64,000 nucleotides of DNA. It comes from DATKYQ01 sp035528415. Lineage in GTDB: Bacteria; Myxococcota; B64-G9. The DNA is taken from positions 1-64,000 of the forward strand of contig DATKYQ010000033.1 of the NCBI GenBank assembly GCA_035528415.1. The letters are read 5' to 3'. Positions within the stretch are counted from its first letter, which is position 1; every line of letters starts with the position of its first letter. The notes under the pieces were generated by a model. It was not told the origin of the DNA, did no database searches, and worked only from the letters and a program-made list of their open reading frames with translations. The translations under genes and the position numbers were made by a program. This document shows positions 36,965 through 45,532 of the stretch, piece after piece.

Positions 36965-38258
36965 TTTCCCCTCCCTTTCTCCGATCAACCGGCAGTGTTA
37001 GCGTGAACCGCACTCCGCCCTTGGGCAGGTTCTCAGCTTCGAGATCGCCTCCGTGTTCCTTTGCAATCTGTCTCGACAAGTAGAGCCCCAACCCCGTTCC
37101 CTCGTCCTTGGTGGTATGAAACGGCCTGAAGAGATGGGGCAGGATATCAGTCGGAACCGAGGGGCCGTTGTTATCGATCTCAACGACGGTGGTCTGTTCG
37201 TCCTTCGCCATTCGCGTGCGGACCTGCAGCGTGTTGCCGCCCTCGACCATTGCATCGAGGCCGTTCTTGACGAGGTTGAGGACGATCTGCTTGACGCCGG
37301 GAGGCTCGACCCAGACCCTGGGCAGAGCTGGATCGAACGCAACCTCGACGGTGATGCCGCGCCGCACGCACTCCGTGGAGGTGAATCGCAGGACATCGGA
37401 GATGACTTCCTTCAGGTCGCTCAGCTCGAAGCGAGGCTTCTTTACGGCGGCGAAGTTGAGCATGCTGCGAAGAAGCCCGTGCATCCGTTCGACGTTCGCC
37501 AGCGCGGTCGTGGTGAAGTCGCCGGCGGGATCGTTCGCCGCTGTAAGCCGCTTGTGCAGGTACTGAAGGCTCGAGCTGATGATGGTGAGAGGATTGCCGA
37601 GCTCGTGAGCCACCCCCGCCGCCAGCTGACCGAGAGCCGCCAGCTTCTCGGCCTGTACGAAGGTGGTGAGCTGAAGGTCGGTTTCTACCGTAGGTGCCGG
37701 GATGCACAACGCCGGGGTAAGGTCCTCGTTGTTCCGAACATTGGCCCGATTGATCAGCCAGGACGGACACCGGGGAAGAAGCATCTTCGCGTTGATCACG
37801 GTGTCGAAGGTTTCCAGCAAGCTCGCTCGCGCCACTTCCGGGATGTCGGCCAGGCGATAGGCGCAGATGACCGTGGAGGAGCCCGGCGTCATGTCGAGCG
37901 AGCGGCGGTAGTCGCGCATGGCCGTCCGCAGCGGGGTACCGTTGAGCGGAAGCGGCGAATCGACCCACGCCACCATCGGGCCGCTCACGACCGAAGCTTC
38001 CAGCAGCGCGGAGCGGATTACCTCGATTGTCGCGTTCCAGTGGTCACCGCCGGGCTCATGCTTGGGAGATGTCAGAGGACGAAACGTCAGGCCTTGTAGA
38101 GCCGAAGGGTCGAGGTTCCTTATAGCTTTAAGTGCCTCTTCCCAGGCGGCCTCCGAGCCGAGGAAGAGTAAACGAGCGCCAAGCGACTGACACCGGCTTG
38201 CGATCGAATGGAGCGCCTGCGCAAGCTCACGTTCGTCTTTGTAGTGTAGACAGATCAC
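36930..38258 (-). CDS. Histidine kinase with N-terminal MEDS-like domain
   Basis: A 442-residue soluble kinase. Residues 1-175 resemble the MEDS domain (ICLHYKDERELAQALHSI start, then PGSSTVICAYRLADIP), a sensor named after methanogen/methylotroph DcmR proteins. The DHp helix has phosphoacceptor His in AAGVAHELGNPL; the catalytic domain shows LNLVKNGLDAM (N box), EIDNNGPSV (G1) and GTGLGLYLSRQI (G2). It is NtrB-like in pairing: its 3' end overlaps the NtrC-type gene. No membrane segment, so the signal is cytosolic. GTG start with GGGGAAAG upstream. Confidence 0.88.
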   Translation of the reverse strand: MICLHYKDERELAQALHSIASRCQSLGARLLFLGSEAAWEEALKAIRNLDPSALQGLTFRPLTSPKHEPGGDHWNATIEVIRSALLEASVVSGPMVAWVDSPLPLNGTPLRTAMRDYRRSLDMTPGSSTVICAYRLADIPEVARASLLETFDTVINAKMLLPRCPSWLINRANVRNNEDLTPALCIPAPTVETDLQLTTFVQAEKLAALGQLAAGVAHELGNPLTIISSSLQYLHKRLTAANDPAGDFTTTALANVERMHGLLRSMLNFAAVKKPRFELSDLKEVISDVLRFTSTECVRRGITVEVAFDPALPRVWVEPPGVKQIVLNLVKNGLDAMVEGGNTLQVRTRMAKDEQTTVVEIDNNGPSVPTDILPHLFRPFHTTKDEGTGLGLYLSRQIAKEHGGDLEAENLPKGGVRFTLTLPVDRRKGGENGSHPDRRRRA

Positions 38259-38293
38259 CCGCTTTCCCCAGAAAGTAAGTGTTTGTATTTAAT

Positions 38294-40477
38294 TTACTTT
38301 CCACTTGTTCTACCTCCTCGCGGTGCGGAGTGCTCCTGGATCGCAGTCGCGAGCTTGTCTCGTGTGATCTTCAAGCTCGAAAGGTCCTTCCCTTCTCCGT
38401 TAGCCTCGATGAACTCGCGCACCGCCAGGAGGGCCGCTCGATGGCAGATAAGCTCGATGTCGGCTCCCGTGAGACCATCCGTGCGCTTTGCAAGGTCCAC
38501 GATGTCCATATCGGCAGACATCGGCTTCCCCTTCAGGTGGACCTCGAAGATTTTCTCCCGTCCGCCGGCGTCCGGCGACGGCACATCCAGCAGGAGGTCG
38601 AAGCGCCCCGGCCGGAGCAGAGCGGGGTCGAGCATGTCCCTGCGATTCGTCGCCGCGATGACGAGGACGCCCTTGAGCGCCTCGACCCCGTCCATCTCGG
38701 CGAGAAGCTGGCTGATCACCCGCTGCGACACGTGGGAGTCGCCGCCATCCGCGCTTCGTGTTGGTGCGAGCGCGTCGATTTCGTCGAAGAACAGGATGCA
38801 AGGCGCGGCCTGGCGCGCCTTCTTGAATATTTCCCGGATGCCCCGCTCGCTCTCGCCAACATACTTGGAAAGCAGCGCAGGTCCCTTGACCGAGATGAAG
38901 TTCACACCGCTCTGCGATGCGATGGCCTTGACGAGGAGCGTCTTGCCGGTCCCCGGAGCGCCATGGAGGAGAATGCCCTTGGCCGGACGGATTCCCGCGT
39001 GCTGAAACAGATCCGCGTACTTGAGCGGCCACTCGACCGCTTCGCGGAGTTCGCGTTTGACCTCGTCCAATCCACCTACGTCTTCCCACTTGACGTCAGG
39101 GACCTCGACGAAAACCTCGCGCACCGCCGACGGCTCGACTTCCGCGAGAGCCGACAGGAAGTTTTCCATCGTCACCTTGAGCGCTAGCAGGACGTCGTAG
39201 GGAACCTGTTCACTGGTAAAGTCGATCTCGGGCAGCACACCCCGGATGGTCGTCATGGCCGCTTCGCGGCAGAGTGACTCCATGTCGGCTCCCACAAAAC
39301 CGTGCGTGATCGAAGCCAGACGCGCGAGATCCACGTCTTCGGCGAGCGGCATGCCGCGGCTGTGGATCTCGAGGATCTCCTTGCGGGAGACGGCGTCCGG
39401 GATGCCGATCTCGATCTCGCGGTCGAACCGCCCGGGACGGCGAAGCGCCGGGTCCAGGAGATTGGGCAGGTTCGTCGCGCCGATGACGATGATCTGCCCC
39501 CGGGACTCGAGCCCGTCCATGAGCGCCAGGAGCTGGGCGACGACACGCTTCTCCACTTCGCCCTGGACGTTCTCGCGTTTGGGAGCGATTGCGTCGAGCT
39601 CGTCTAGGAAAATGATGCACGGCGAGTCCTTGCGCGCCTGCTCGAAGATCCCGCGCAGCTTGGCCTCGCTCTCCCCGTAGAACTTGTGAATCACCTCCGG
39701 GCCGCTCACCGAGATGAACGCCGCTTCCGTCTCGTGAGCGACGGCGCGGGCCAGGAGGGTCTTGCCGGTTCCGGGCGGTCCATGAAGGAGAACACCCTTG
39801 GGCGCGCCGATTCCGAGTCGCTCGAAGAGCTGCGGGTAACGCAGCGGCAGCTCGATCATCTCCCTGACGCGCCGGATCTCCTTGCGAAGGCCTCCGATGT
39901 CTTCGTAGGAGATGCCGGCCGACTTGGCAACCTTCTCGGACCCTGCCTCGATCACGATCTTTGTCTGCGGGTGGACCATTACGCAAACGTCCTTGGGATG
40001 CGTGCCGACGACCTCGAAGTCCTGATATCGCGAGCCGAACAGTGTCGCCCGCACCCGATCCCCCACCACGAGCGGCAGCCCCTCGAGAAGTCGTCCCACA
40101 TAGCGTGTATCCCCATTGTGCTTGAGGGCGGGGATCTCGCCCACGGGCCGCATCACGATCTTCGTCGCGTGCGCGTGGTCGACTCTCGAAACTTTCACTC
40201 GCTGGTCGAGAGCGACCTTGGCATTCCCGCGCGTGATGCCGTCGACCTGGACAAGGCCCTTGCCGCGCGCGTCGCTGTAAGCGGGCATGGCCTTGGCTAC
40301 CGTTGTTCGCTCGCCGGTGATGAGGAGAATGTCGCCCACTTCCGCACCAAGCGCTGACAGGTCCTTGGGGTCGAGACGGGCGACAGCTCGTCCAACGTCC
40401 TTGCCCAACGCCTCTGCCACTCGGAGCGATACAGTCTCCACCGTCGTCGTCTCCTTCTTTCTCGTATCAGTCGACAT
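38294..40477 (-). CDS. Cdc48/VAT-type double AAA ATPase
   Basis: A 727-residue AAA+ unfoldase with Cdc48 layout: N-terminal double-psi barrel domain (residues about 15-185), D1 ATPase (Walker A GPPGTGKTLLARA, Walker B CIIFLDELDAIAP, SRH GATNLPNLLDPALRRPGRFD) and D2 ATPase (GAPGTGKTLLVKA, CILFFDEIDALAP, AATNRRDMLDPALLRPGRFD). Both D1 and D2 look catalytically complete. Cdc48-like ATPases recur in bacterial gas vesicle clusters; remodelling of shell intermediates or vesicle removal is suspected. It overlaps the upstream unknown gene by 11 bases. Confidence 0.93.
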   Translation of the reverse strand: MSTDTRKKETTTVETVSLRVAEALGKDVGRAVARLDPKDLSALGAEVGDILLITGERTTVAKAMPAYSDARGKGLVQVDGITRGNAKVALDQRVKVSRVDHAHATKIVMRPVGEIPALKHNGDTRYVGRLLEGLPLVVGDRVRATLFGSRYQDFEVVGTHPKDVCVMVHPQTKIVIEAGSEKVAKSAGISYEDIGGLRKEIRRVREMIELPLRYPQLFERLGIGAPKGVLLHGPPGTGKTLLARAVAHETEAAFISVSGPEVIHKFYGESEAKLRGIFEQARKDSPCIIFLDELDAIAPKRENVQGEVEKRVVAQLLALMDGLESRGQIIVIGATNLPNLLDPALRRPGRFDREIEIGIPDAVSRKEILEIHSRGMPLAEDVDLARLASITHGFVGADMESLCREAAMTTIRGVLPEIDFTSEQVPYDVLLALKVTMENFLSALAEVEPSAVREVFVEVPDVKWEDVGGLDEVKRELREAVEWPLKYADLFQHAGIRPAKGILLHGAPGTGKTLLVKAIASQSGVNFISVKGPALLSKYVGESERGIREIFKKARQAAPCILFFDEIDALAPTRSADGGDSHVSQRVISQLLAEMDGVEALKGVLVIAATNRRDMLDPALLRPGRFDLLLDVPSPDAGGREKIFEVHLKGKPMSADMDIVDLAKRTDGLTGADIELICHRAALLAVREFIEANGEGKDLSSLKITRDKLATAIQEHSAPRGGRTSGK

Positions 40478-41111
40478 GGCCGCACCGCTCCCTTAGTTGC
40501 CGCCAGGGGTCTGCCCCGAACGGAAGATTGTGGATCATGTGGCGAACCTCGAACTTTCCGTAGAGGAGCTCGTCAACCCGATGTAGCAGTCCGAGAAATA
40601 GGATTCCCGTCTCTCCCTCTTGAAGAGTGGAATCGATGCGGCCGGCGATGAACCCATCGCGCTCGCACAGAATCGTCTCGCCCTCGCGCTTGAGCTCCTC
40701 GACCCCCTCATCAGGCGCCCGCCCCTGTGAGACCTGCACCAGCCTTTGGATCCTCCGGTACTCCTTCACCAGCAGCTTTGGACTCTCAGTTCCCATGAGG
40801 GTGGACCCCCGCTCCATGAGATCGATGAGGAGCTGATGGTTTCGGCTGCTCTTTGCCGCAAGATCGCGAACGATCTCGCGCTCCCGGTCGCACACGGGAA
40901 GACCATCTTGGTAGAGCCGCGTGCAAGGCCAGCTGATCGGCAAGGCAAACAGCTTCGTACGGAGGCCGGCCCACATGGCCTCCACCGAGCCAAGGCGCCG
41001 CGCCCATTCGTCGGCGCCGAAGGCCTCCTGGAACCGCCGACGCACCTCGTCGGCCATGGTCCCAAGGTCCACCTCCGAGTGGACGATGGGCACGTAGATC
41101 AGAGCGCGCAC
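40467..41111 (-). CDS. Conserved protein of unknown function before Cdc48
   Basis: A 214-residue soluble protein starting at GTG 41111, with GGAGGG 7 bases upstream; it overlaps the receiver gene before it by 13 bases and the Cdc48 gene after it by 11. The N-terminus ALIYVPIVHSEVDLGTMADE is followed by helical segments and a C-terminal block GILFLGLLHRVDELL and MIHNLPFGADPW. I recognise no family. The tight overlap on both sides suggests it is a dedicated partner, perhaps an adaptor or substrate-recognition factor for the ATPase. Confidence 0.7.
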   Translation of the reverse strand: MRALIYVPIVHSEVDLGTMADEVRRRFQEAFGADEWARRLGSVEAMWAGLRTKLFALPISWPCTRLYQDGLPVCDREREIVRDLAAKSSRNHQLLIDLMERGSTLMGTESPKLLVKEYRRIQRLVQVSQGRAPDEGVEELKREGETILCERDGFIAGRIDSTLQEGETGILFLGLLHRVDELLYGKFEVRHMIHNLPFGADPWRQLRERCGHVD

Positions 41112-41512
41112 GCACTTTCCCTCCGCCCGTAGCGGCGTTCTTTTAGCCCTTCCCGAAGAACGGATTTCAGGAATTCCAGGTCGAAGGGCTTGGTGATGTA
41201 GTCGTACGCGCCGAGTATCATGGCTTCGCGCGCAGTCTGTAGGGTTCCTTTTGCGGTCAGCATGATGACCGCGCAGAGGTGTCCCTGTCTTCTCAGCTCC
41301 CTGAGCGTCACGACGCCGTCCATCTCTGGCATCACGATGTCGAGAAGGATGAGCTGCGGCTGAGCCTCCGGGGCGAGTGCCAAGGCCTGCCGACCGCTCG
41401 TGGCCGTGACTACCTGGTAGCCTTCCTCCCGAAGAATCTTTTCGAAGAGCCGGCACACCAGGGGCTCGTCGTCGACGACCATGATTGGGCGAACGGTCTT
41501 TGGAGCGCTCAT
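41099..41512 (-). CDS. Single-domain response regulator
   Basis: A 137-residue receiver with acidic pair in MVVDDEPLV, phosphoacceptor in LILLDIVMPEMDG, Thr in VIMLTAKG and Lys in DYITKPFD. The tail is Arg-rich and short, with no output domain. It follows the lone DHp-like protein with a two-base gap and overlaps the next gene; the DHp protein and this receiver are therefore likely a phosphotransfer pair. Confidence 0.87.
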   Translation of the reverse strand: MSAPKTVRPIMVVDDEPLVCRLFEKILREEGYQVVTATSGRQALALAPEAQPQLILLDIVMPEMDGVVTLRELRRQGHLCAVIMLTAKGTLQTAREAMILGAYDYITKPFDLEFLKSVLREGLKERRYGRRESACAL

Positions 41513-41514
41513 GT

Positions 41515-41766
41515 TTACTTTCTCCCGGCCTCGGATGGAGGCCTCGCATCCGTCGTCTCGTGGATGGGGATCTTCGCGAGTCCCTGAGGAACTAGGCTAA
41601 GAAACCTCGCAGCTCGCTCTGCCGCGTCGTAGATGATACGTAGCTCTTCTGTTCCCGGCGAGATCGCTTCACGCTTGCCGAGCAGATATTGTGAGTGGCT
41701 CGAGATGAGACTCAGCAAGTTCATTACGGCGTGGATGAGATCTTCGAGTGTCCGAATCGGATGCAC
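41515..41766 (-). CDS. Lone HisKA/DHp-like domain protein
   Basis: An 83-residue protein that looks like an isolated histidine-kinase dimerisation helix pair: LEDLIHAVMNLLSLISSHSQ, where the His after LI occupies the place of the phosphoacceptor, then a second helix IIYDAAERAARFLSLVP, as in HisKA domains. There is no ATP-binding domain. It could serve as a phosphotransfer or dimerisation partner for the adjacent receiver. GTG start at 41766, with GAGGTGA 4-5 bases upstream, overlapping no neighbour. Confidence 0.6.
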   Translation of the reverse strand: MHPIRTLEDLIHAVMNLLSLISSHSQYLLGKREAISPGTEELRIIYDAAERAARFLSLVPQGLAKIPIHETTDARPPSEAGRK

Positions 41767-41774
41767 GTCTCACC

Positions 41775-42422
41775 TCATTGAGTCTGAATTGCGATCCGCT
41801 GCTCGCTCTGCGCGAACCGGAGTGCGAAGTCACAGAAGCTGTAGGCGGCCCAGGGACCGCTCCCCATGAGGGGCAGGTCCGGAAGGGTGCGGCGAATGTC
41901 TTCCACCGCCGACCAGAAAGCAGCGATGGTCTGCCGCGAGATAAGATAGCAGCCCTCGAAGACCTGCCCGCTCGGCACTCGCTTCAGCCGTTCTCGGCGG
42001 TCCTCGTTTCTTGGGGCCAACGCGCGGACGCGCTCGATGCCAAAGGGCAGCCGCATCGCCCCGCCGTCCGCTTGCGTCGCAAGCTTGGCCTTGAGGCCCA
42101 TCTCCACTCGTTCGCGAAAGCGTGCGAGATGCCCGGAGAGCGCCTTCTCGTTTGCCCCCAGTACACGGCGGAGTTCAGCCCCGGACTGGAGCTCGACGCC
42201 GAGACGGAACGGCACCACCGACGAACAGACATCGAGAGCTCGCCCAACGATGCGATCGTGTCGTAGGGCCGCGCGTGGCTCCGTCTCGTTCCCTGGCTTG
42301 CCAATGACCGCGGCGACCGGGCCGCACACCACGAGGAGGAGGCCTCGCGTGGTCGCGCACAATTCGTCCGCCTCGCCTCTAGGTACGACCGCGTAGAGAC
42401 AAATGGGTCCGGGCACCGGCAT
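41775..42422 (-). CDS. gvpL: GvpL/GvpF-family gas vesicle protein
   Basis: A 215-residue GvpL/F paralogue. Features: the ICLYAVVPRGEADEL start, VVPFRLGVEL block, the VEMGLKAKLA strand and the C-terminal GPWAAYSFCDFAL that parallels the GPWxPYxFxD motif of the family. It is one of two tandem GvpL/F genes here (2-base gap) besides the GvpF at 31635-32402. These proteins bind GvpA and other vesicle proteins during assembly. Confidence 0.88.
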   Translation of the reverse strand: MPVPGPICLYAVVPRGEADELCATTRGLLLVVCGPVAAVIGKPGNETEPRAALRHDRIVGRALDVCSSVVPFRLGVELQSGAELRRVLGANEKALSGHLARFRERVEMGLKAKLATQADGGAMRLPFGIERVRALAPRNEDRRERLKRVPSGQVFEGCYLISRQTIAAFWSAVEDIRRTLPDLPLMGSGPWAAYSFCDFALRFAQSEQRIAIQTQ

Positions 42423-42424
42423 GG

Positions 42425-43273
42425 CTACCTCACCTCCTCGGGCGCAGACTCGTCCGCGCCGAGGTCCGATGTAGCGTCGTCATCGTCGCAGAAGCTGTAG
42501 GGCGGCCAGGGCCCAGTCAACTCGAACGCGAATCCCTCGGCGCCAAAGCGCGAGGCCAGCTCAGCGGTCTCGGTGCGGAGCCCCGGACAGACGGCCAGGT
42601 CCACCAGGAGGGCCGCGTTGAGAACCATGACCTCGCTTCGTCCGGTCGCTGCCTCTGAGAGCAGAGGCCTGAGTCGGCTCTCGACTGCCAGGGAGTCGAG
42701 AGCATCGAGCACCTCATCGACGACCTCGTCGATTCGCGTGGAGACGACCTCGTCCAGACGGCGGTCACGCTTCTTTCTCAGGACGTACGCCTGGCCCGCG
42801 CTCCCTGTGGCCGCTGCGGCCTCGATCGCCTGCACATCGGGATCGCTCGATCCCAGCAAGGATCGAAGCCCGACTTCGTTGCCGAAGACCTTGAAGCCCC
42901 ACTCCTGGCGGCCCTTGAGCCAGCTCAGCGTCTCCTGGAACCGCTGCTCTTTCTGCGCAAGCAGACTCGTGAGAGCGTGGGCGCTACTGAACAGCGTGCA
43001 GAGGCGTGCGGGGACCACCGGTCCGTGCTGCATGGCGTCCTCCAGCACGGCGGTGTGCTTTCGCGCCAGGGGGGCAACCCAGTCGACGCACTGTAGCTTC
43101 TGCTCGAGAGCCTCGGAAGAGAACTCGGTCGCAGAAACAGGCTCGACGACGGCAACGAGGCTCGAAAACGGAACCGCCTCAAGCGGAGTGGCTTCGGTCG
43201 TCGGAAGGCGCTGACCACAGGGGACGACGCCGTAGAGATACAAGACCCGCTCGCCACCGACTTCCGTTTCCAC
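42425..43273 (-). CDS. gvpL: GvpL/GvpF-family gas vesicle protein
   Basis: A 282-residue GvpL/F paralogue, the longest of the three in this island. It has the VLYLYGVVPCGQ start, the VVPARLCTLFSS block, WGFKVFGNEVGL and the C-terminal TGPWPPYSFCD motif. An acidic tail (residues about 262-282, rich in Asp and Glu) follows the domain. GTG start with AAAGGGGGA 6 bases upstream. It lies 24 bases after the Hsp20-like gene in the second transcription unit. Confidence 0.88.
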   Translation of the reverse strand: METEVGGERVLYLYGVVPCGQRLPTTEATPLEAVPFSSLVAVVEPVSATEFSSEALEQKLQCVDWVAPLARKHTAVLEDAMQHGPVVPARLCTLFSSAHALTSLLAQKEQRFQETLSWLKGRQEWGFKVFGNEVGLRSLLGSSDPDVQAIEAAAATGSAGQAYVLRKKRDRRLDEVVSTRIDEVVDEVLDALDSLAVESRLRPLLSEAATGRSEVMVLNAALLVDLAVCPGLRTETAELASRFGAEGFAFELTGPWPPYSFCDDDDATSDLGADESAPEEVR

Positions 43274-43297
43274 CGCATTCCCCCTTTACGCCAAGGT

Positions 43298-43816
43298 CTA
43301 GTCGGCCTTCGGTAGCTTGATTTCGAAGACGCCGTTTCGGTACGACGAGGTCGCCGCATCAGCGCGGACCGTAGAGGAAAGCAAAACCTCCTTGAGGTAC
43401 TTTCGGTCGCCGCGGGTTGCGCTCAGGCTGAGCACGTCCTCCTTCACCTCGAAGCGGACGTCGTTCGCATCGACCCCGGGCAGTTCCGCAACCACGAGCA
43501 GGTGATCGCCTTCGTCAAACATGTCGACCATGGGTTCGCGCGCCTCTTCCACGACGGGGCACTGTCCATCGTCCTTGTCCTTGACGTTCCCGAACTTCTC
43601 GATGAGCGGCTTGCCACCACCGCCAATCCGGACCGAGAAGCCGTAGACAGCCTTGACGCCCTTCTTCTCGTCGCCGAGCTCGCCGGAGCGTTTGAATTCC
43701 CCCTCGCCTTTTTCGGCGAGGTTGGAGAGGAGGTCCAGGAAGCCACCGAGGCTTCGGAAAATCCCACCTAGACCGACATCGCCCGAGCCGGACTCGGGTT
43801 GGCTTTTACGCACCAT
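43298..43816 (-). CDS. Hsp20-like gas vesicle protein (GvpH type)
   Basis: A 172-residue small heat-shock-like protein. The N-terminal half is Gly-rich (LGGIFRSLGGFLDLLSNLAE); the alpha-crystallin domain runs about residues 80-172 with LLVVAELPGVDANDVRFEV and the closing YRNGVFEIKLPK. Such proteins are called GvpH or GvpI-associated chaperones in gas vesicle clusters and keep hydrophobic shell protein soluble. It heads the second unit and has its own sigma-54 promoter. Start at 43816 has GGAGG 4-5 bases upstream. Confidence 0.88.
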   Translation of the reverse strand: MVRKSQPESGSGDVGLGGIFRSLGGFLDLLSNLAEKGEGEFKRSGELGDEKKGVKAVYGFSVRIGGGGKPLIEKFGNVKDKDDGQCPVVEEAREPMVDMFDEGDHLLVVAELPGVDANDVRFEVKEDVLSLSATRGDRKYLKEVLLSSTVRADAATSSYRNGVFEIKLPKAD

Positions 43817-43853
43817 GTATCCTCCGTTTCGTCCTGTTTTATGTGCAAATCTG

Positions 43854-43869
43854 TGCAAATCCTGTTCCA
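43854..43869 (-). promoter_or_regulatory. Sigma-54 promoter of the hsp20-gvpL unit
   Basis: Minus strand TGGAACAGGATTTGCA: one base differs from TGGCAC, the TTGCA is intact and GG-to-GC spacing is 10 bases. Predicted start about 43843, 27 bases before the hsp20 ATG. The plus strand shows a tandem GTGCAAAT repeat overlapping the -12 region. Confidence 0.65.
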
Positions 43870-44071
43870 ACTTTCGAGTGTTGAGATGGGAGATCTGGAT
43901 CAGCACGTTTCTTTACACCTGAGAACCTTGGATTAGGAGATTCAGTCGATTGCCATAGCTTCGGATCGGGCCTCGTCTGTACGTAGAAAGTAGCCATGGG
44001 AGGGTTGTTGGCAACCCTCTCCAGGGTGCGGCCTTGGAGAGTCGATCGCGAATTCCGCCACGATTCCAGAT

Positions 44072-45022
44072 TCATGTGGATACTTCCACTAGGGCGCGGG
44101 GGTTCCGTGACCCTGGGTCTATGACACCCTCCTTGCCGTCAGGCTTGATGGAGGAATGACGCTCTCTCCGAACCTCTCGCGGCAATCTGATCCGGAACAT
44201 CGTCCCTTTACCCGGCGAACTTGAGACCTCAAGTTTGCCGCCGTGGTGGTCGATGACCCTCTTGCAGATGCTGAGGCCGAGGCCGCCGCCGAGCGGCTTG
44301 GTCGTGAAGAACGGGCGAAAGACCTTCTTAAGATTCACTGCCGTGATACCGAGCCCGGTGTCGCTGACCTCCACGATCACACCGTCAGCGTCGGGGCGCG
44401 TGCGGATGCGCAGAACACCTTCTCCCTCAATGGCATGGGCTGCGTTGACGAACAGGTTTAGAAAAACCTGGATGAGCATCCCCGGATAGGCCATGAGATG
44501 AGGCAACGTGCCGAAGTCCTTCTTCACCGAAACGCGGTACTTCAGTTCGTGTCTCGACACGCGGAGCGCCGCCTCAATGCACGCATGGAGGTCGGTCTTC
44601 TTCGGTGCGTCGTGGGCCGAGTAGGCAAGCGACTTCAGATTCTGCGAGATCGACGTAACGAGCTCGGCGCAGATCACGAGATCTTCCAGAATTTCATTAA
44701 CATCTCGCAGGAGTTTGACGGCCTCTCCGGTCTCGTGCTCTTTTTCGCTAGCACCGTGTCGGTTTAGCGTTTCAGGCAGCGCCAAAGTGGCAAGACGCGG
44801 AACGCAATTGAGCAGCATGTCTACATTCGAACGAAGGCAAGCGAGCGGATTATTGATCTCGTGAATGATGCCGGTTGCGAGCTTTCCGATCTCGGCGAAC
44901 TTTGCCATCTGCGACAAGCGCTCAGAGAATATCGGCCTGACGATAGGTGTGGGATCGGCCCTGCCGCTCATGGTTCCGATGATCGGCCTCACGATATTCG
45001 TAGCGGTTCGGACATCCTTCAT
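44072..45022 (-). CDS. NtrB-like histidine kinase
   Basis: A 316-residue cytosolic kinase without a PAS or transmembrane domain: a short N-terminal region (about 40 residues) leads to the DHp helix with phosphoacceptor His in ATGIIHEINNPLACLRS, then an ATPase domain with LFVNAAHAI (N box), VSDTGLGI (G1) and GGGLGLSICKRV (G2). It is the second gene of the gvpA2 unit. ATG at 45022 is preferred to one at 45154, which overlaps gvpA2 and lacks a ribosome site. Probable partners are the island's receivers and NtrC-type regulator. Confidence 0.85.
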   Translation of the reverse strand: MKDVRTATNIVRPIIGTMSGRADPTPIVRPIFSERLSQMAKFAEIGKLATGIIHEINNPLACLRSNVDMLLNCVPRLATLALPETLNRHGASEKEHETGEAVKLLRDVNEILEDLVICAELVTSISQNLKSLAYSAHDAPKKTDLHACIEAALRVSRHELKYRVSVKKDFGTLPHLMAYPGMLIQVFLNLFVNAAHAIEGEGVLRIRTRPDADGVIVEVSDTGLGITAVNLKKVFRPFFTTKPLGGGLGLSICKRVIDHHGGKLEVSSSPGKGTMFRIRLPREVRRERHSSIKPDGKEGVIDPGSRNPRALVEVST

Positions 45023-45150
45023 GGTGCGGATCCTGTTATTGCGAGCGAACCCTGCCGATGCCCCGCTGTCAGGACCGCAACACCGATCGGGTGCGTGCGA
45101 CCGCCCTGTTTGTTTCCGCCTGGTCAATTGCGACGACCTCCCATCTCGTT

Positions 45151-45459
45151 TCATGTGAAGCTGGCTCGACGAGGCTCTCCGTGGAGTCCGCAACTCGCGC
45201 TGCTCCCGAGGAACTCGCTGTCTTCGTTCTCGTAATATGAGGCGAGGGGCGCCGATGCGGTCGCGGTCAGACCGATCGCCTCTGCATACTTGAGGTACGT
45301 CTCGACAGAGGCGATGACCACACGCGCCTCGATTGACAGGATCTCGATTCCGACGAGCGAGACCTTCGCCCATGCGTCAATGACGATTCCCTTGTCGAGT
45401 ATTCGATCGACGACCTCAGCGAGACTGAACGAATCAGTGGACTTCATTACCTCGGCCAC
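45151..45459 (-). CDS. gvpA: Gas vesicle shell protein GvpA (copy 2, extended C-terminus)
   Basis: A 102-residue GvpA: EVMKSTDSFSLAEVVDRI, VIDAWAKVSLVGIEIL and SVETYLKYAEAIGLT are near-identical to copy 1. It starts at GTG 45459 with AAGGAAAGG upstream, aligned with the ATG of copy 1. The C-terminus is about 29 residues longer, ending EPRRASFT instead of the normal short ATAAAPTP, and reads like non-selected sequence, so the stop may have been lost. Own sigma-54 promoter upstream. Confidence 0.9.
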   Translation of the reverse strand: MAEVMKSTDSFSLAEVVDRILDKGIVIDAWAKVSLVGIEILSIEARVVIASVETYLKYAEAIGLTATASAPLASYYENEDSEFLGSSASCGLHGEPRRASFT

Positions 45460-45532
45460 GTGCCTTTCCTTGCCCGACGGCGCCGACTCTCCCCTGTAGC
45501 GCCTGGAATCCGTTTGCAAGGCAAGGCAGCCA

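Noticed and set aside
44000..44019. Hairpin GAGGGTTG-TTGG-CAACCCTC between the kinase and hsp20 genes
   Set aside because: Eight pairs but no T-run and no position-specific function; listed only as a possible weak structure.
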